In this document: in pieces, positions 1 through 5,432 of the stretch | Position numbering within the stretch: position 1 is the stretch's first letter | Layout of the letters: each line of letters starts with the position of its first letter | Assembly: GCA_002315195.1 (NCBI GenBank) | Contig: DCGD01000115.1 | Location: forward strand, 1-5,432 | Length of the DNA: 5,432 bases | Source of the DNA: Prevotellaceae bacterium UBA1787 | GTDB lineage: Bacteria > Bacteroidota > Bacteroidia > Bacteroidales > Bacteroidaceae | Direction: 5' to 3' | Program-made: the position numbers and the translations under genes | Notes under the pieces: model-generated | The model's input: the letters and a program-made list of their open reading frames with translations, nothing else | Told to the model about the DNA's origin: nothing | Database searches by the model: none

Positions 1-1
1 C

Positions 2-1258
2 GTTGAATCCACTTTCTTGCCATTCAAACAGAATGTGGAAAAACCGGCCGACGCCAATGGCACCAAACGCTTCAAAGGTGAAACCGGTCAACCTTTGATA
101 CCCTCCGTGCAGGCGGCGTGGCAAAAGGGGGACTGGACGATTTCGGGTAACGCCGCTTACATAGCTGGGGGTGGAAAATGCACCTATTACGATGGTTTAC
201 CATCCTTTGAGTCCCAGGTTGCCATGATCCCTCAAATGCTCAGCGCCGCCGGAATGGAATCCCACTCTTACGGCGTGGATGGCTACATGTATGGTCGTCA
301 ATACGATTACAGTCTGCAGGGAGGTGTTACGTGGCGCGCCATCAACCGTGAAGAAAACAATGACAACCTGAGGCGCGGCCTGTCGTTTTATGCCGGCATG
401 CGCCTGAATTATATTTCAAACAAGTACAGAGCGCATGTTAGAGACATAAGTGCCGATTTGAACGGTACAATGACGAAACTAAGTCCTTTTTTCCAAAAAC
501 AGGCATCAAAGTTTCACGATGCAGCGGCGCAGGCGCGTAGTCAAGGTGATGAGAGTTTGGCTTCAAAATACGAAGCACAAGCCAAAACCATGACGGTCTA
601 CGAAATGCAGACCAAGGACAAGGAACTTGAATGTAGTCAGTCGGGCTGGGGTGTGACGCCTATCGTGGGTGTCGATTACCGTATGGGAAAATTGAACCTC
701 GGTCTGCGTTACGAATTGAACACGCACCTGACGGTCAAGAACAAAACAAAAGTAAACACGTCCGGGTTGTCGGCATACGATGATGGTGTGAAAATGCCTA
801 ATGACATTCCGTCGCTGCTTACCATCGGCGCGCAGTACGACATACTGCCGGCATGGCGCGTTATGGCGGGCTGGCATCATTTCTTTGACAAGAGCGCTTC
901 CATGGCAAATCACAAGGAGGATTTGCTCAGCCATAATTCCAACGAGTTCACGATGGGCACGGAAGTCAAAGTAAGCAAACGGGTGACGTTGAGCTGCGGG
1001 GGACAGTTGACGAATTATGGATTGACGGACAAGTATCAGAGTGATATGTCTTTTGCCTGCAACAGTTGCAGTGTAGGTTGCGGGACCAAAATCAGTCTGT
1101 CGGACCGCTTGGATTTGAATGTGGCGTATTTTTGGACCCACTATGACGACTACGAAAAGTCGTTTACGGATTACAACGGCATTCAGGGAGTAAAAGGCAA
1201 AGATGTATATTCCCGAAAGAACAACATATTCGGTGTGGGAATCAATATGCGTTTGTAA
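2..1258 (+). CDS. FadL/OMPP1-type outer-membrane transport protein, C-terminal part (5' truncated by the window)
   Basis: This frame is open from the first base (first full codon GTT at 2) and ends with TAA at 1256-1258, so 418 residues are seen and the signal peptide and N-terminal plug lie upstream. The TTG at 17 is an internal Leu codon, not a start. The hallmark is the segment with GGG followed by YYDGLPSFE (window residues about 56-70), typical of OMPP1/FadL/TodX barrels, which carry long-chain fatty acids or other hydrophobic compounds across the outer membrane. Alternating aromatic/polar strands follow (GLSFYAGMRLNY, WGVTPIVGVDYRMG, LNLGLRYEL, WRVMAGWHHFF, LDLNVAYFWTHYDDY) up to a final strand FGVGINMRL, as expected for a barrel C-terminus, although the last residue is Leu and not the more usual Phe. 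Between two strands, residues about 147-210 form a charged, Ala/Gln/Lys-rich helical insert, probably extracellular. Six cysteines are present, three clustered in CNSCSVGC. The family call is firm; the substrate is unknown. Confidence 0.87.
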   Translation, partial: VESTFLPFKQNVEKPADANGTKRFKGETGQPLIPSVQAAWQKGDWTISGNAAYIAGGGKCTYYDGLPSFESQVAMIPQMLSAAGMESHSYGVDGYMYGRQYDYSLQGGVTWRAINREENNDNLRRGLSFYAGMRLNYISNKYRAHVRDISADLNGTMTKLSPFFQKQASKFHDAAAQARSQGDESLASKYEAQAKTMTVYEMQTKDKELECSQSGWGVTPIVGVDYRMGKLNLGLRYELNTHLTVKNKTKVNTSGLSAYDDGVKMPNDIPSLLTIGAQYDILPAWRVMAGWHHFFDKSASMANHKEDLLSHNSNEFTMGTEVKVSKRVTLSCGGQLTNYGLTDKYQSDMSFACNSCSVGCGTKISLSDRLDLNVAYFWTHYDDYEKSFTDYNGIQGVKGKDVYSRKNNIFGVGINMRL

Positions 1259-1271
1259 CATTTCAACTGTA

Positions 1272-1288
1272 AGTGTTTGAAAAACACT
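1272..1288. repeat. Short inverted repeat after the FadL-like gene
   Basis: AGTGTTT and AAACACT pair perfectly around a 3-nt GAA loop, 13 nt after the stop codon. It has no T-run and is A/T-rich, so it is weak alone. It may add to the much stronger hairpin at 1304-1344 in protecting or ending the transcript, or may be chance. Confidence 0.35.
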
Positions 1289-1303
1289 AATTTCAGCACA
1301 ATA

Positions 1304-1344
1304 GAAAGCCGGTGTGTCTTTCAGTTCAAGACACACCGGCTTTC
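1304..1344. terminator. Bidirectional intrinsic terminator between convergent genes
   Basis: The arms at 1304-1320 (GAAAGCCGGTGTGTCTT) and 1328-1344 are perfect 17-bp reverse complements with a 7-nt loop (TCAGTTC). The stem is GC-rich in its middle and has AAAG/CTTT ends. It sits 45 nt after the FadL-like stop and 79 nt after the end of the minus-strand DUF486 gene, where a shared terminator for convergent genes is expected. The tail on the plus side, TGTTTATCCTT, is only moderately T-rich; the minus-side tail, TATTGTGC, is poorer, so termination may be stronger for the plus-strand gene. Confidence 0.85.
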
Positions 1345-1423
1345 TGTTTATCCTTACAAAATATTACGTCTGGTCCACACGCTTTTTCAATTGAAACGTA
1401 TAATTGGCAAATTCAATGCTTTT

Positions 1424-1792
1424 TTATTTCATGAATACGAACCATACAGCCAGCACAAGGCAGATGAATGCTGCAAGATGGTTCCAATGCAGTGCTTCTC
1501 CACGGAAGAAAACCGTTGTGAACAGCGTGAATATGATTAATGTGATGACTTCTTGAATGACCTTTAGTTGCATGAGTGAGAACGGACCTCCGTTTTCGTT
1601 GAAGCCAATGCGGTTGGCTGGAATTTGCAAGCTGTATTCGGCGAGGGCAATGGACCAGGAGAACAGGATGACGGCGTACAATGGCCAATTGGAGATGACT
1701 TTCATTTCCTGCAACTTGAGATGACCATACCATGCAAAGGTCATGAATATATTGGAACCTACCAAAAGCGATATTGTAAAGAGTGCTTTCAT
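1424..1792 (-). CDS. DUF486-family small integral membrane protein (DMT-like)
   Basis: The protein has 122 residues with four predicted membrane helices at about 4-22, 36-56, 77-96 and 104-121. The N-terminal pattern SNIFMTFAWYGHLK and the middle stretch AEYSLQIPANRIGF are characteristic of DUF486, a family of about 110-120 residue inner-membrane proteins resembling half-sized drug/metabolite transporters; the function is not established. I chose the ATG at 1792 because the first helix starts immediately after MKALF, as is usual in the family. An earlier in-frame ATG at 1834 would add 14 polar residues (MRTIDTAIPKTHIP) and overlap the upstream GNAT gene by 14 nt. With the chosen start, the gap to the GNAT stop is 28 nt on the same strand, so co-transcription is likely. 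No Shine-Dalgarno sequence is visible, as is normal for this phylum. The membrane topology and family are well supported; any transport role is inference. Confidence 0.9.
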   Translation of the reverse strand: MKALFTISLLVGSNIFMTFAWYGHLKLQEMKVISNWPLYAVILFSWSIALAEYSLQIPANRIGFNENGGPFSLMQLKVIQEVITLIIFTLFTTVFFRGEALHWNHLAAFICLVLAVWFVFMK

Positions 1793-1820
1793 TGGAATGT
1801 GTGTTTTTGGTATCGCGGTA

Positions 1821-2282
1821 TCAATTGTCCGCATCTAAGATGTATTTCCAACGGTACACGTTTGTGTTTCTTCTTTCAAGTCCCAAGGACGTGTAGAGCG
1901 CGTTTGCCGCTGTTCTTTCCGGTCGGGACGTCAGCAGGAGCGCCTTGGCGTGGAGTTTTGCGGCTTCGTTTTTGGCATGGCATATAAGAAGTCGTCCAAA
2001 CCCTTTTCCGCGAGCCCCCTTATCTATCACAAAGTCCTCAATCCAAGCCTTGATGCCTGTAGGCGAACAAGAAACGCACAGTGTAATCATTCCTATCATG
2101 TTCTGTTGCCTGTCGCAGAGCGTGTAGATGTGGACCCATGGATTGTGGATTAAATCGTTGAGATAATCGGGAGTGATGAGGGGTGTGGAATTGGATAGTT
2201 GGGGGAGCAGTTGGTTGATTGCTTCCAGTGTGTTGGTATCAAAGGAGGTAATTTCCTTGATGGTGGTGTCAAATGGTTGCAT
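1821..2282 (-). CDS. GNAT-family N-acetyltransferase
   Basis: This is a 153-residue single-domain GNAT protein, a usual length for the family. GNAT enzymes transfer an acetyl group from acetyl-CoA to an amine on a small molecule or protein. The acetyl-CoA-binding motif A is clear: strand WIEDFVID (80-87) leads into the pyrophosphate loop RGKGFG (91-96) and helix RLLICHAKNEA. Motif B follows as LLLTSRPERTAANALYTSLG (115-134) with the closing strand NVYRWKY. Upstream, NMIGMITLCV (61-70) is the central strand before the catalytic region. No signal peptide is present, so it should be cytosolic. It lies 52 nt after the sulfatase stop and 28 nt before the DUF486 gene. A -7-like element at 2312-2319 could drive it separately. 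Family identity is very secure; the acceptor substrate cannot be read from the sequence, and neither neighbour points to one. Confidence 0.93.
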   Translation of the reverse strand: MQPFDTTIKEITSFDTNTLEAINQLLPQLSNSTPLITPDYLNDLIHNPWVHIYTLCDRQQNMIGMITLCVSCSPTGIKAWIEDFVIDKGARGKGFGRLLICHAKNEAAKLHAKALLLTSRPERTAANALYTSLGLERRNTNVYRWKYILDADN

Positions 2283-2311
2283 CGTATAATGCCTTTTTTG
2301 TTTTCGGGGCG

Positions 2312-2319
2312 CAAAGTTA
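2312..2319 (-). promoter_or_regulatory. Candidate -7 promoter element for the GNAT gene
   Basis: On the minus strand this reads TAACTTTG, an exact fit to the Bacteroidetes -7 consensus TAnnTTTG, followed by GCGCCCC. It lies 30 nt before the GNAT ATG, giving a plausible leader of roughly 20-25 nt. No TTTG is found at the expected -33 distance, which would fall inside the end of the sulfatase gene, so support is partial. Confidence 0.5.
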
Positions 2320-2334
2320 ACGCTTCTTTGTGTA

Positions 2335-3834
2335 TTATTCGGGCATAATGAGCGGAAAGATTTCAGAATTGACGTGTTCTCTTAAAATAATGGCTTTCAT
2401 CTTTTCGACGATGGCAGGATGTTCAGCCTGGATGTCGTGGTCTTCGTGAAGGTCTTCGGCAAGATTGTAGAGATGGATTTTTCCGTGGTCAACTACCATT
2501 TTCCAGTCTCCCATGCGCAAGCCAATCATGGGATTGAGTTCCCAATAAAGAAATTCATGTTTTCGTTGGTGTGATTTTCCAAGCAGAGTAGGCAAGAACG
2601 AAATGCCGTCGAACCAATCGTGCTTCAATCTGGCGTTTGCGTAGCGTTTTGTGTAATTCCTCACTCCCAACAGGTCGCAGAATGTAGGCATGACATCGTA
2701 GAATGCGCACGGAAGGTCGGCAATGGTGCCGCCTTTGATGGTTCCGGGCCAGTGGCAGATGAAAGGAACGCGGATTCCCCCTTCGTAGGTGGAACGCTTG
2801 ATGCCGCGGAGCTTTCCATCGCGTCCGAAAAATTCCGGGTCTGCACCGCCTTCCTCATGCGGGCCATTGTCGCTGGTGAAAATGACCAAGGTGTTTTCAG
2901 CCAGGCCTCGTTGTTTAAGCGTATGTAAAATTTGTCCCACATATGTGTCCAGGCGCGTCACCATTGCCGCGAATTCCTGGTGCTCATTTTCTACGGGGTT
3001 GTAACGCGAGTCTTCCGAACCATTGTAGGATTTGTCGGGGACGAATAGTCCGTCATAACTGTGATAGATGGAATCATGCGGTTGGTTGAGTTCCGCATGA
3101 GGGATGGTGTAGGTGAACAGTCCGAAAAAAGGTAGTTTGGCGTCGGCCATGCGGTTTAACCATTCCATGGCTTTTTCGTGAATCATGTCAGCGGAATACT
3201 GTCGGCGTTTTCGACTGGCATCGCCATATAGGGGATATTGGACATTCTGATCCAACACGATGCGCCGTACTTCTTTGTCTCCTGCCGAACTGTTGTATGA
3301 ATTGATGAAGTTGGGATAGTAGGAATGTGCCGTATATTGGCACATGGGACCGTAAAACTCATCTATACCCATTTTGTCCGGCGTGGACCGGGAACCCTCA
3401 TAGCCGCCTGCCCATTTTCCGAACATCCCCGTGGCATAACCATGTTCCTTCATTATTTGGGGCAGTATGACGTGTGCCGTATCGTAAGGTTCCTGACCGG
3501 TGACAGCGTACTCCTTGACGACACCATATTTCACTTCTCCGCTCCAATGTTCCTTGTTTCCTCGGATGTAACAATGTCCGGTGTGCTGTCCGGTTTGCAG
3601 GGATGCGCGGGAAGGTGCACTGACCGGGCAGCCGGCGTATGCTTGTGTAAAACGCATGCCTTCGGCTGCCATGCGGTCTATGTTCGGGGTACGGATTTGT
3701 TTCTGCCCATAGCACCCCAGGTCGCCATAACCCATGTCGTCGCATAGTATGAAAATGATATTGGGTTTCTTGCCTGCAGCCTGCATTTGGGCCGCCATCA
3801 AAATGCCGCATCCAACGAGAAAGAACGATTTCAT
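2335..3834 (-). CDS. Exported S1-family (arylsulfatase-like) sulfatase, serine type
   Basis: This is a 499-residue formylglycine-dependent sulfatase, which hydrolyses sulfate esters, in gut Bacteroidales usually on host or dietary glycans. The start is the ATG at 3834: MKSFF plus a hydrophobic core ending at AQMQAAG forms a signal peptide. An earlier ATG at 3864 would overlap promoter-like boxes and bury the signal. Metal-binding Asp residues are at 32-33 (LCDDMGYGDLGCYG). The signature is SAPSRASLQTG (72-82), with Ser72 as the residue converted to formylglycine, so maturation would need an anSME-type radical SAM enzyme, not encoded here. Other conserved sites are Lys140 in FGKW, His246 in IPHAEL, Asp322-Asn323 in SDNG, and Lys346 in IKRSTYEGGIRVP. 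The C-terminal subdomain (WELNPMIGLRMGDWKM to the end) is complete. The usual GKWHLG or GKWGLG reads GKWAGG. A lipobox-like LVGC at residues 6-9 is probably too early to make it a lipoprotein. Substrate is unknown. Confidence 0.96.
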   Translation of the reverse strand: MKSFFLVGCGILMAAQMQAAGKKPNIIFILCDDMGYGDLGCYGQKQIRTPNIDRMAAEGMRFTQAYAGCPVSAPSRASLQTGQHTGHCYIRGNKEHWSGEVKYGVVKEYAVTGQEPYDTAHVILPQIMKEHGYATGMFGKWAGGYEGSRSTPDKMGIDEFYGPMCQYTAHSYYPNFINSYNSSAGDKEVRRIVLDQNVQYPLYGDASRKRRQYSADMIHEKAMEWLNRMADAKLPFFGLFTYTIPHAELNQPHDSIYHSYDGLFVPDKSYNGSEDSRYNPVENEHQEFAAMVTRLDTYVGQILHTLKQRGLAENTLVIFTSDNGPHEEGGADPEFFGRDGKLRGIKRSTYEGGIRVPFICHWPGTIKGGTIADLPCAFYDVMPTFCDLLGVRNYTKRYANARLKHDWFDGISFLPTLLGKSHQRKHEFLYWELNPMIGLRMGDWKMVVDHGKIHLYNLAEDLHEDHDIQAEHPAIVEKMKAIILREHVNSEIFPLIMPE

Positions 3835-3853
3835 GATTGTAAATTTACTGGTG

Positions 3854-3869
3854 CAAAAATACAAAAGTA
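3854..3869 (-). promoter_or_regulatory. Candidate -7 elements for the sulfatase gene
   Basis: Two adjacent minus-strand matches to TAnnTTTG are present: TACTTTTG (3862-3869) and TATTTTTG (3854-3861), the latter followed by CACC. They lie 19-35 nt before the chosen sulfatase ATG at 3834, which supports that start. A good -33 TTTG is missing at the usual spacing; the closest is ATTG at 3894-3897, 24 nt from the first box. The promoter may therefore be weak or activator-dependent. Confidence 0.5.
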
Positions 3870-3901
3870 TTCATGAAAAGTTGATTAATTATACAATATA
3901 T

Positions 3902-3952
3902 CAGTTCAACTGCACAAAAATACGCATTTGTGTGCATAAAATGGCATTTTAT
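3902..3952. repeat. Cluster of inverted repeats in the divergent control region
   Basis: Three symmetrical elements are packed into 51 bp between the sulfatase and acpP promoters: CAGTT-c-AACTG (3902-3912); TGCACA (3911-3916) with TGTGCA (3931-3936), which can also pair as CACAAA/TTTGTG in a shorter register; and ATAAAAT-GGC-ATTTTAT (3936-3952). GCATTT also occurs as a direct repeat exactly 20 bp apart (3924 and 3944). The last palindrome ends 11 bp before the acpP -33 box. Such spacing suits a regulator-binding site, but the DNA is AT-rich and no regulator is known, so this remains a candidate operator region. Confidence 0.45.
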
Positions 3953-3963
3953 CTATCAAAAGT

Positions 3964-3995
3964 TTTGGCTAATATAAGATTAAATGATAATTTTG
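3964..3995 (+). promoter_or_regulatory. acpP promoter (Bacteroidetes -33/-7 type)
   Basis: TTTG at 3964-3967 and TAATTTTG at 3988-3995 are separated by 20 bp, an excellent fit to the Bacteroidetes housekeeping-sigma consensus TTTG-(about 19-21)-TAnnTTTG. Transcription should start near 4000, leaving a leader of about 30 nt that is very A-rich and lacks a Shine-Dalgarno sequence, typical of strongly translated genes in this phylum. Confidence 0.82.
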
Positions 3996-4030
3996 CAGCC
4001 TAAACAATAAAAAATTAAAAATACAAGAAC

Positions 4031-4294
4031 ATGTCAGAAATTGAAGAAAAAGTAAAGTCAATAATTGTTGATAAACTGGGTGTTGACGAAAACGATGTAA
4101 GGCCAGAGGCAAGTTTTGCAAATGACCTTGGTGCGGATTCTTTGGATACGGTAGAGCTTATCATGGAATTTGAAAGAGTTTTTGATGTTTCCATTCCAGA
4201 CGATCAGGCTGAGAAGATTGCTACCGTAGGTGAAGCTATCGCATACATAGAGGCAGCAGGAGCAAATCGTTTATTTAATTCGTATATCGAATAG
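4031..4294 (+). CDS. acpP: Acyl carrier protein
   Basis: This encodes the small acidic carrier of type II fatty acid synthesis, which holds acyl chains as thioesters on a 4'-phosphopantetheine arm. The attachment site is Ser37 in the canonical motif [15 protein letters not shown], which forms the start of recognition helix II. Helix I ([14 protein letters not shown]) and the closing region [20 protein letters not shown] are also as expected. The ATG at 4031 follows a good promoter with a short A-rich leader. The protein has 87 residues, compared with about 78 in most bacterial homologues: the fold ends near YIEAAG and about nine residues follow (NRLFNSYIE). It is the first gene of an acpP-fabF pair, the usual arrangement, but the 276-nt gap to fabF is long. 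Identity is near certain. The extra tail is a direct reading of the sequence, and whether it matters is unknown. Confidence 0.98.
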   Translation: MSEIEEKVKSIIVDKLGVDENDVRPEASFANDLGADSLDTVELIMEFERVFDVSIPDDQAEKIATVGEAIAYIEAAGANRLFNSYIE

Positions 4295-4324
4295 TCAATT
4301 TTTCACTTTTTAAGAAAATTACGC

Positions 4325-4368
4325 TTATCGGCAAGATGCTTTTGTAACGGAAGTACCTTGCCGCATAA
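4325..4368 (+). other. Strong imperfect hairpin in the acpP-fabF spacer
   Basis: The core arms CGGCAAG (4329-4335) and CTTGCCG (4357-4363) are perfect complements. Pairing continues inward past one A-C mismatch through TGCTTTT/GGAAGTA (three G-U pairs) to a 5-nt loop GTAAC (4344-4348), and outward past one bulged C (4364) through TTAT/ATAA. That gives about 18 pairs in 44 nt, starting 30 nt after the acpP stop. What follows (TTGTATGG) is not a T-run, so it is not a classical intrinsic terminator. It could stabilise the 3' end of acpP mRNA, cause partial termination that lowers fabF, or mark a processing site. Confidence 0.6.
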
Positions 4369-4449
4369 TTGTATGGTTATCAATTGTGAGATTTTGTTTT
4401 AATTATTTTATGTCATCACAAAGCGGGATTCTGTGAAGAATGGGTCAAA

Positions 4450-4457
4450 TATGTTTG
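4450..4457 (+). promoter_or_regulatory. Candidate -7 element for fabF
   Basis: TATGTTTG matches TAnnTTTG exactly and would give a leader of about 105-110 nt before the fabF ATG. No TTTG is seen at the proper -33 spacing; only a poor TTCTG near 4429-4433. Other partial boxes nearer the gene (TATCTTTC at 4520-4527, TAATTTTT at 4539-4546) fit less well. An independent fabF promoter is plausible but not established. Confidence 0.3.
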
Positions 4458-4570
4458 AATTTCATGAATATTGAGTGTTTGGCTTTTTTCTCGGATGATG
4501 TGTCATAATAAATTTTAAATATCTTTCCACCAATTGCATAATTTTTTATTACTGTTTTTCAACAATAGCG

Positions 4571-5432
4571 ATGGAATTAAAAAGAGTTGTAGTAACAGGA
4601 GTTGGTGCATTGTCTCCTATCGGAAATACGGCTTCCGAAACTTGGGAAAATGCAAAGGCGGGAAAAAGTGGTGCTGCCCCCATTACCCATTTTGACTCAA
4701 CATTGTTCAAGACGCATTTTGCATGCGAGGTCAAGAATTTTGATGGACGCAAGTTCATAGACCGCAAGGCCTGCAACAAGATGGACCTATATACGCAATA
4801 TGCCGTAGTGACGGCCATGGAGGCTGTGAAGGATTGTGGATTGGACATTGAAACAGCAGACAAGAACCGTATTGGTGTCATCTATGGTGTAGGCATTGGT
4901 GGGATCAAGTCGTTTTCTGATGAAGTCAGCATCTATGCTTGCCATCCTGAGAATGGTCCGAAATTCAGTCCATTTTTTATTCCAAAGATGATTGCCGACA
5001 TTGCATCCGGTCAAATTTCCATAATGTACGGTTTTCGTGGTCCTAATTTTACCACCACCTCGGCTTGTGCTTCTTCCACGCATGCCATATCTGTCGCCTT
5101 GGATCAGATACGCTTGGGAAGAGCCGACATGATTGTGACCGGCGGTGCGGAATCGGCCATCTGGCCGGTAGGTGTGGGAGGTTTCAATGCCATGCACGCC
5201 ATATCCACGCGTAATGACGATCCGGAAGGTGCTTCACGTCCGTTCAGTGCCAGCCGCGATGGTTTTGTAATGGGAGAAGGCGCGGCTTGTCTCATACTTG
5301 AGGAGTTGGAGCATGCCAAGGCGCGCGGAGCCCGCATATATGGGGAAATCGCCGGTAGCGGTACGTCTGCCGATGCTTATCATCTCACGGCTTCACATCC
5401 AGAGGGTCTCGGCGCCGTCCTCGTGATGAATG
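4571..5432 (+). CDS. fabF: Beta-ketoacyl-ACP synthase II (3' truncated by the window)
   Basis: This condensing enzyme elongates acyl-ACP with malonyl-ACP in fatty acid synthesis, using the carrier encoded just upstream. The ATG at 4571 gives the standard N-terminus MELKRVVVTGVGALSPIG. The frame is open to the last base, giving 287 of the roughly 415-420 residues expected. The nucleophile is Cys166 in TTTSACASS, followed by the family signatures ADMIVTGGAES, FNAMHAIS, RPFSASRDGFVMGEGA (223-238) and the GSGTSADAYHLT loop. The two catalytic histidines, near 303 and 340 in the E. coli enzyme, lie beyond the window and cannot be checked. GIGG and the FSPFFIPKMIADIASG segment fit the KAS II type and not the FabB or FabH types. 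It is probably transcribed partly from the acpP promoter through the spacer hairpin and perhaps from its own promoter. No frameshift or missing residue is seen in the visible part. Confidence 0.98.
   Translation, partial: MELKRVVVTGVGALSPIGNTASETWENAKAGKSGAAPITHFDSTLFKTHFACEVKNFDGRKFIDRKACNKMDLYTQYAVVTAMEAVKDCGLDIETADKNRIGVIYGVGIGGIKSFSDEVSIYACHPENGPKFSPFFIPKMIADIASGQISIMYGFRGPNFTTTSACASSTHAISVALDQIRLGRADMIVTGGAESAIWPVGVGGFNAMHAISTRNDDPEGASRPFSASRDGFVMGEGAACLILEELEHAKARGARIYGEIAGSGTSADAYHLTASHPEGLGAVLVMN

Noticed and set aside
563..1336. Long open frame antisense to the FadL-like gene (257 codons)
   Set aside because: It overlaps a gene with clear family motifs, its translation shows no recognisable domain, and its start lies in the terminator hairpin. 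It is a frame shadow.
2312..2330. CAAAG / CTTTG inverted repeat after the sulfatase, considered as a terminator
   Set aside because: Five pairs with no GC-rich stem or T-run, and it overlaps the better-supported -7 box for the GNAT gene.
3325..3747. Plus-strand open frame opposite the sulfatase (140 codons), and a second minus-strand frame at 3398-3811
   Set aside because: Both lie within the sulfatase's catalytic core, whose motifs are unambiguous, and neither translation resembles a protein family.
3808..3834. Lipoprotein signal (LVGC) at residues 6-9 of the sulfatase
   Set aside because: The cysteine comes after only eight residues, leaving too short a hydrophobic core, while the hydrophobic stretch continues to a good type I cleavage region near AQMQA.
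4416..4436. TCACA / TGTGA inverted repeat in the acpP-fabF spacer
   Set aside because: Only five pairs with an 11-nt loop and no extension; too weak to call beside the strong hairpin upstream.
4440..4508. A 22-codon reading frame (MGQICLNFMNIE...) in the fabF leader, considered as a leader peptide
   Set aside because: It has no regulatory codon run, overlaps the candidate -7 box so would often not be fully transcribed from it, and short frames of this size arise by chance.
4787..5197. Minus-strand open frames opposite fabF
   Set aside because: fabF is certain in the plus frame and the antisense translations are low-complexity shadows without promoter or motif support.

Overview
The window looks like chromosomal DNA from a member of the Bacteroidales (Bacteroidota). 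The evidence is the acpP-fabF pair with a Bacteroidetes-type promoter (TTTG, 20 bp, TAnnTTTG), A-rich leaders without Shine-Dalgarno sequences, a serine-type S1 sulfatase, and a FadL-type outer-membrane barrel. Genus cannot be fixed from this sequence alone. I see no tRNA, rRNA, CRISPR array, insertion sequence or phage gene.

Layout. (1) Positions 2-1258, plus strand: the C-terminal 418 residues of a FadL/OMPP1-type outer-membrane transporter whose start lies before the window. It converges on a minus-strand cluster, and a perfect 17-bp hairpin (1304-1344) between them should terminate transcription from both sides. (2) Positions 1424-3834, minus strand, in transcription order: an exported S1-family sulfatase, a GNAT N-acetyltransferase, and a small four-helix membrane protein of the DUF486 family. 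The gaps are 52 and 28 nt, so this may be one transcript, although a -7-like box before the GNAT gene suggests it can also be transcribed alone. (3) Positions 3835-4030: a divergent control region holding a good acpP promoter, weaker sulfatase promoter boxes, and a crowded set of inverted repeats. (4) Positions 4031-5432, plus strand: acpP (acyl carrier protein, with a short C-terminal extension) and the first 287 codons of fabF (beta-ketoacyl-ACP synthase II), which runs off the end. They are separated by 276 nt containing a strong 44-nt imperfect hairpin and a possible fabF promoter box.

How the genes relate. AcpP carries the growing acyl chain that FabF elongates, so those two form one functional unit. 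FadL-type barrels pass hydrophobic molecules across the outer membrane, which is only loosely related. The sulfatase probably removes sulfate from a host or dietary glycan, but no sulfatase-maturing enzyme or glycan-utilisation partner is in view. The GNAT and DUF486 proteins have no assigned substrates.

Overall this is ordinary housekeeping and accessory gene content. I do not see a new multi-gene system. The points most worth a second look are the acpP-fabF spacer hairpin, the palindrome cluster in the sulfatase/acpP divergent region, the cysteine cluster in the FadL-like barrel, and the extended tail of the acyl carrier protein.
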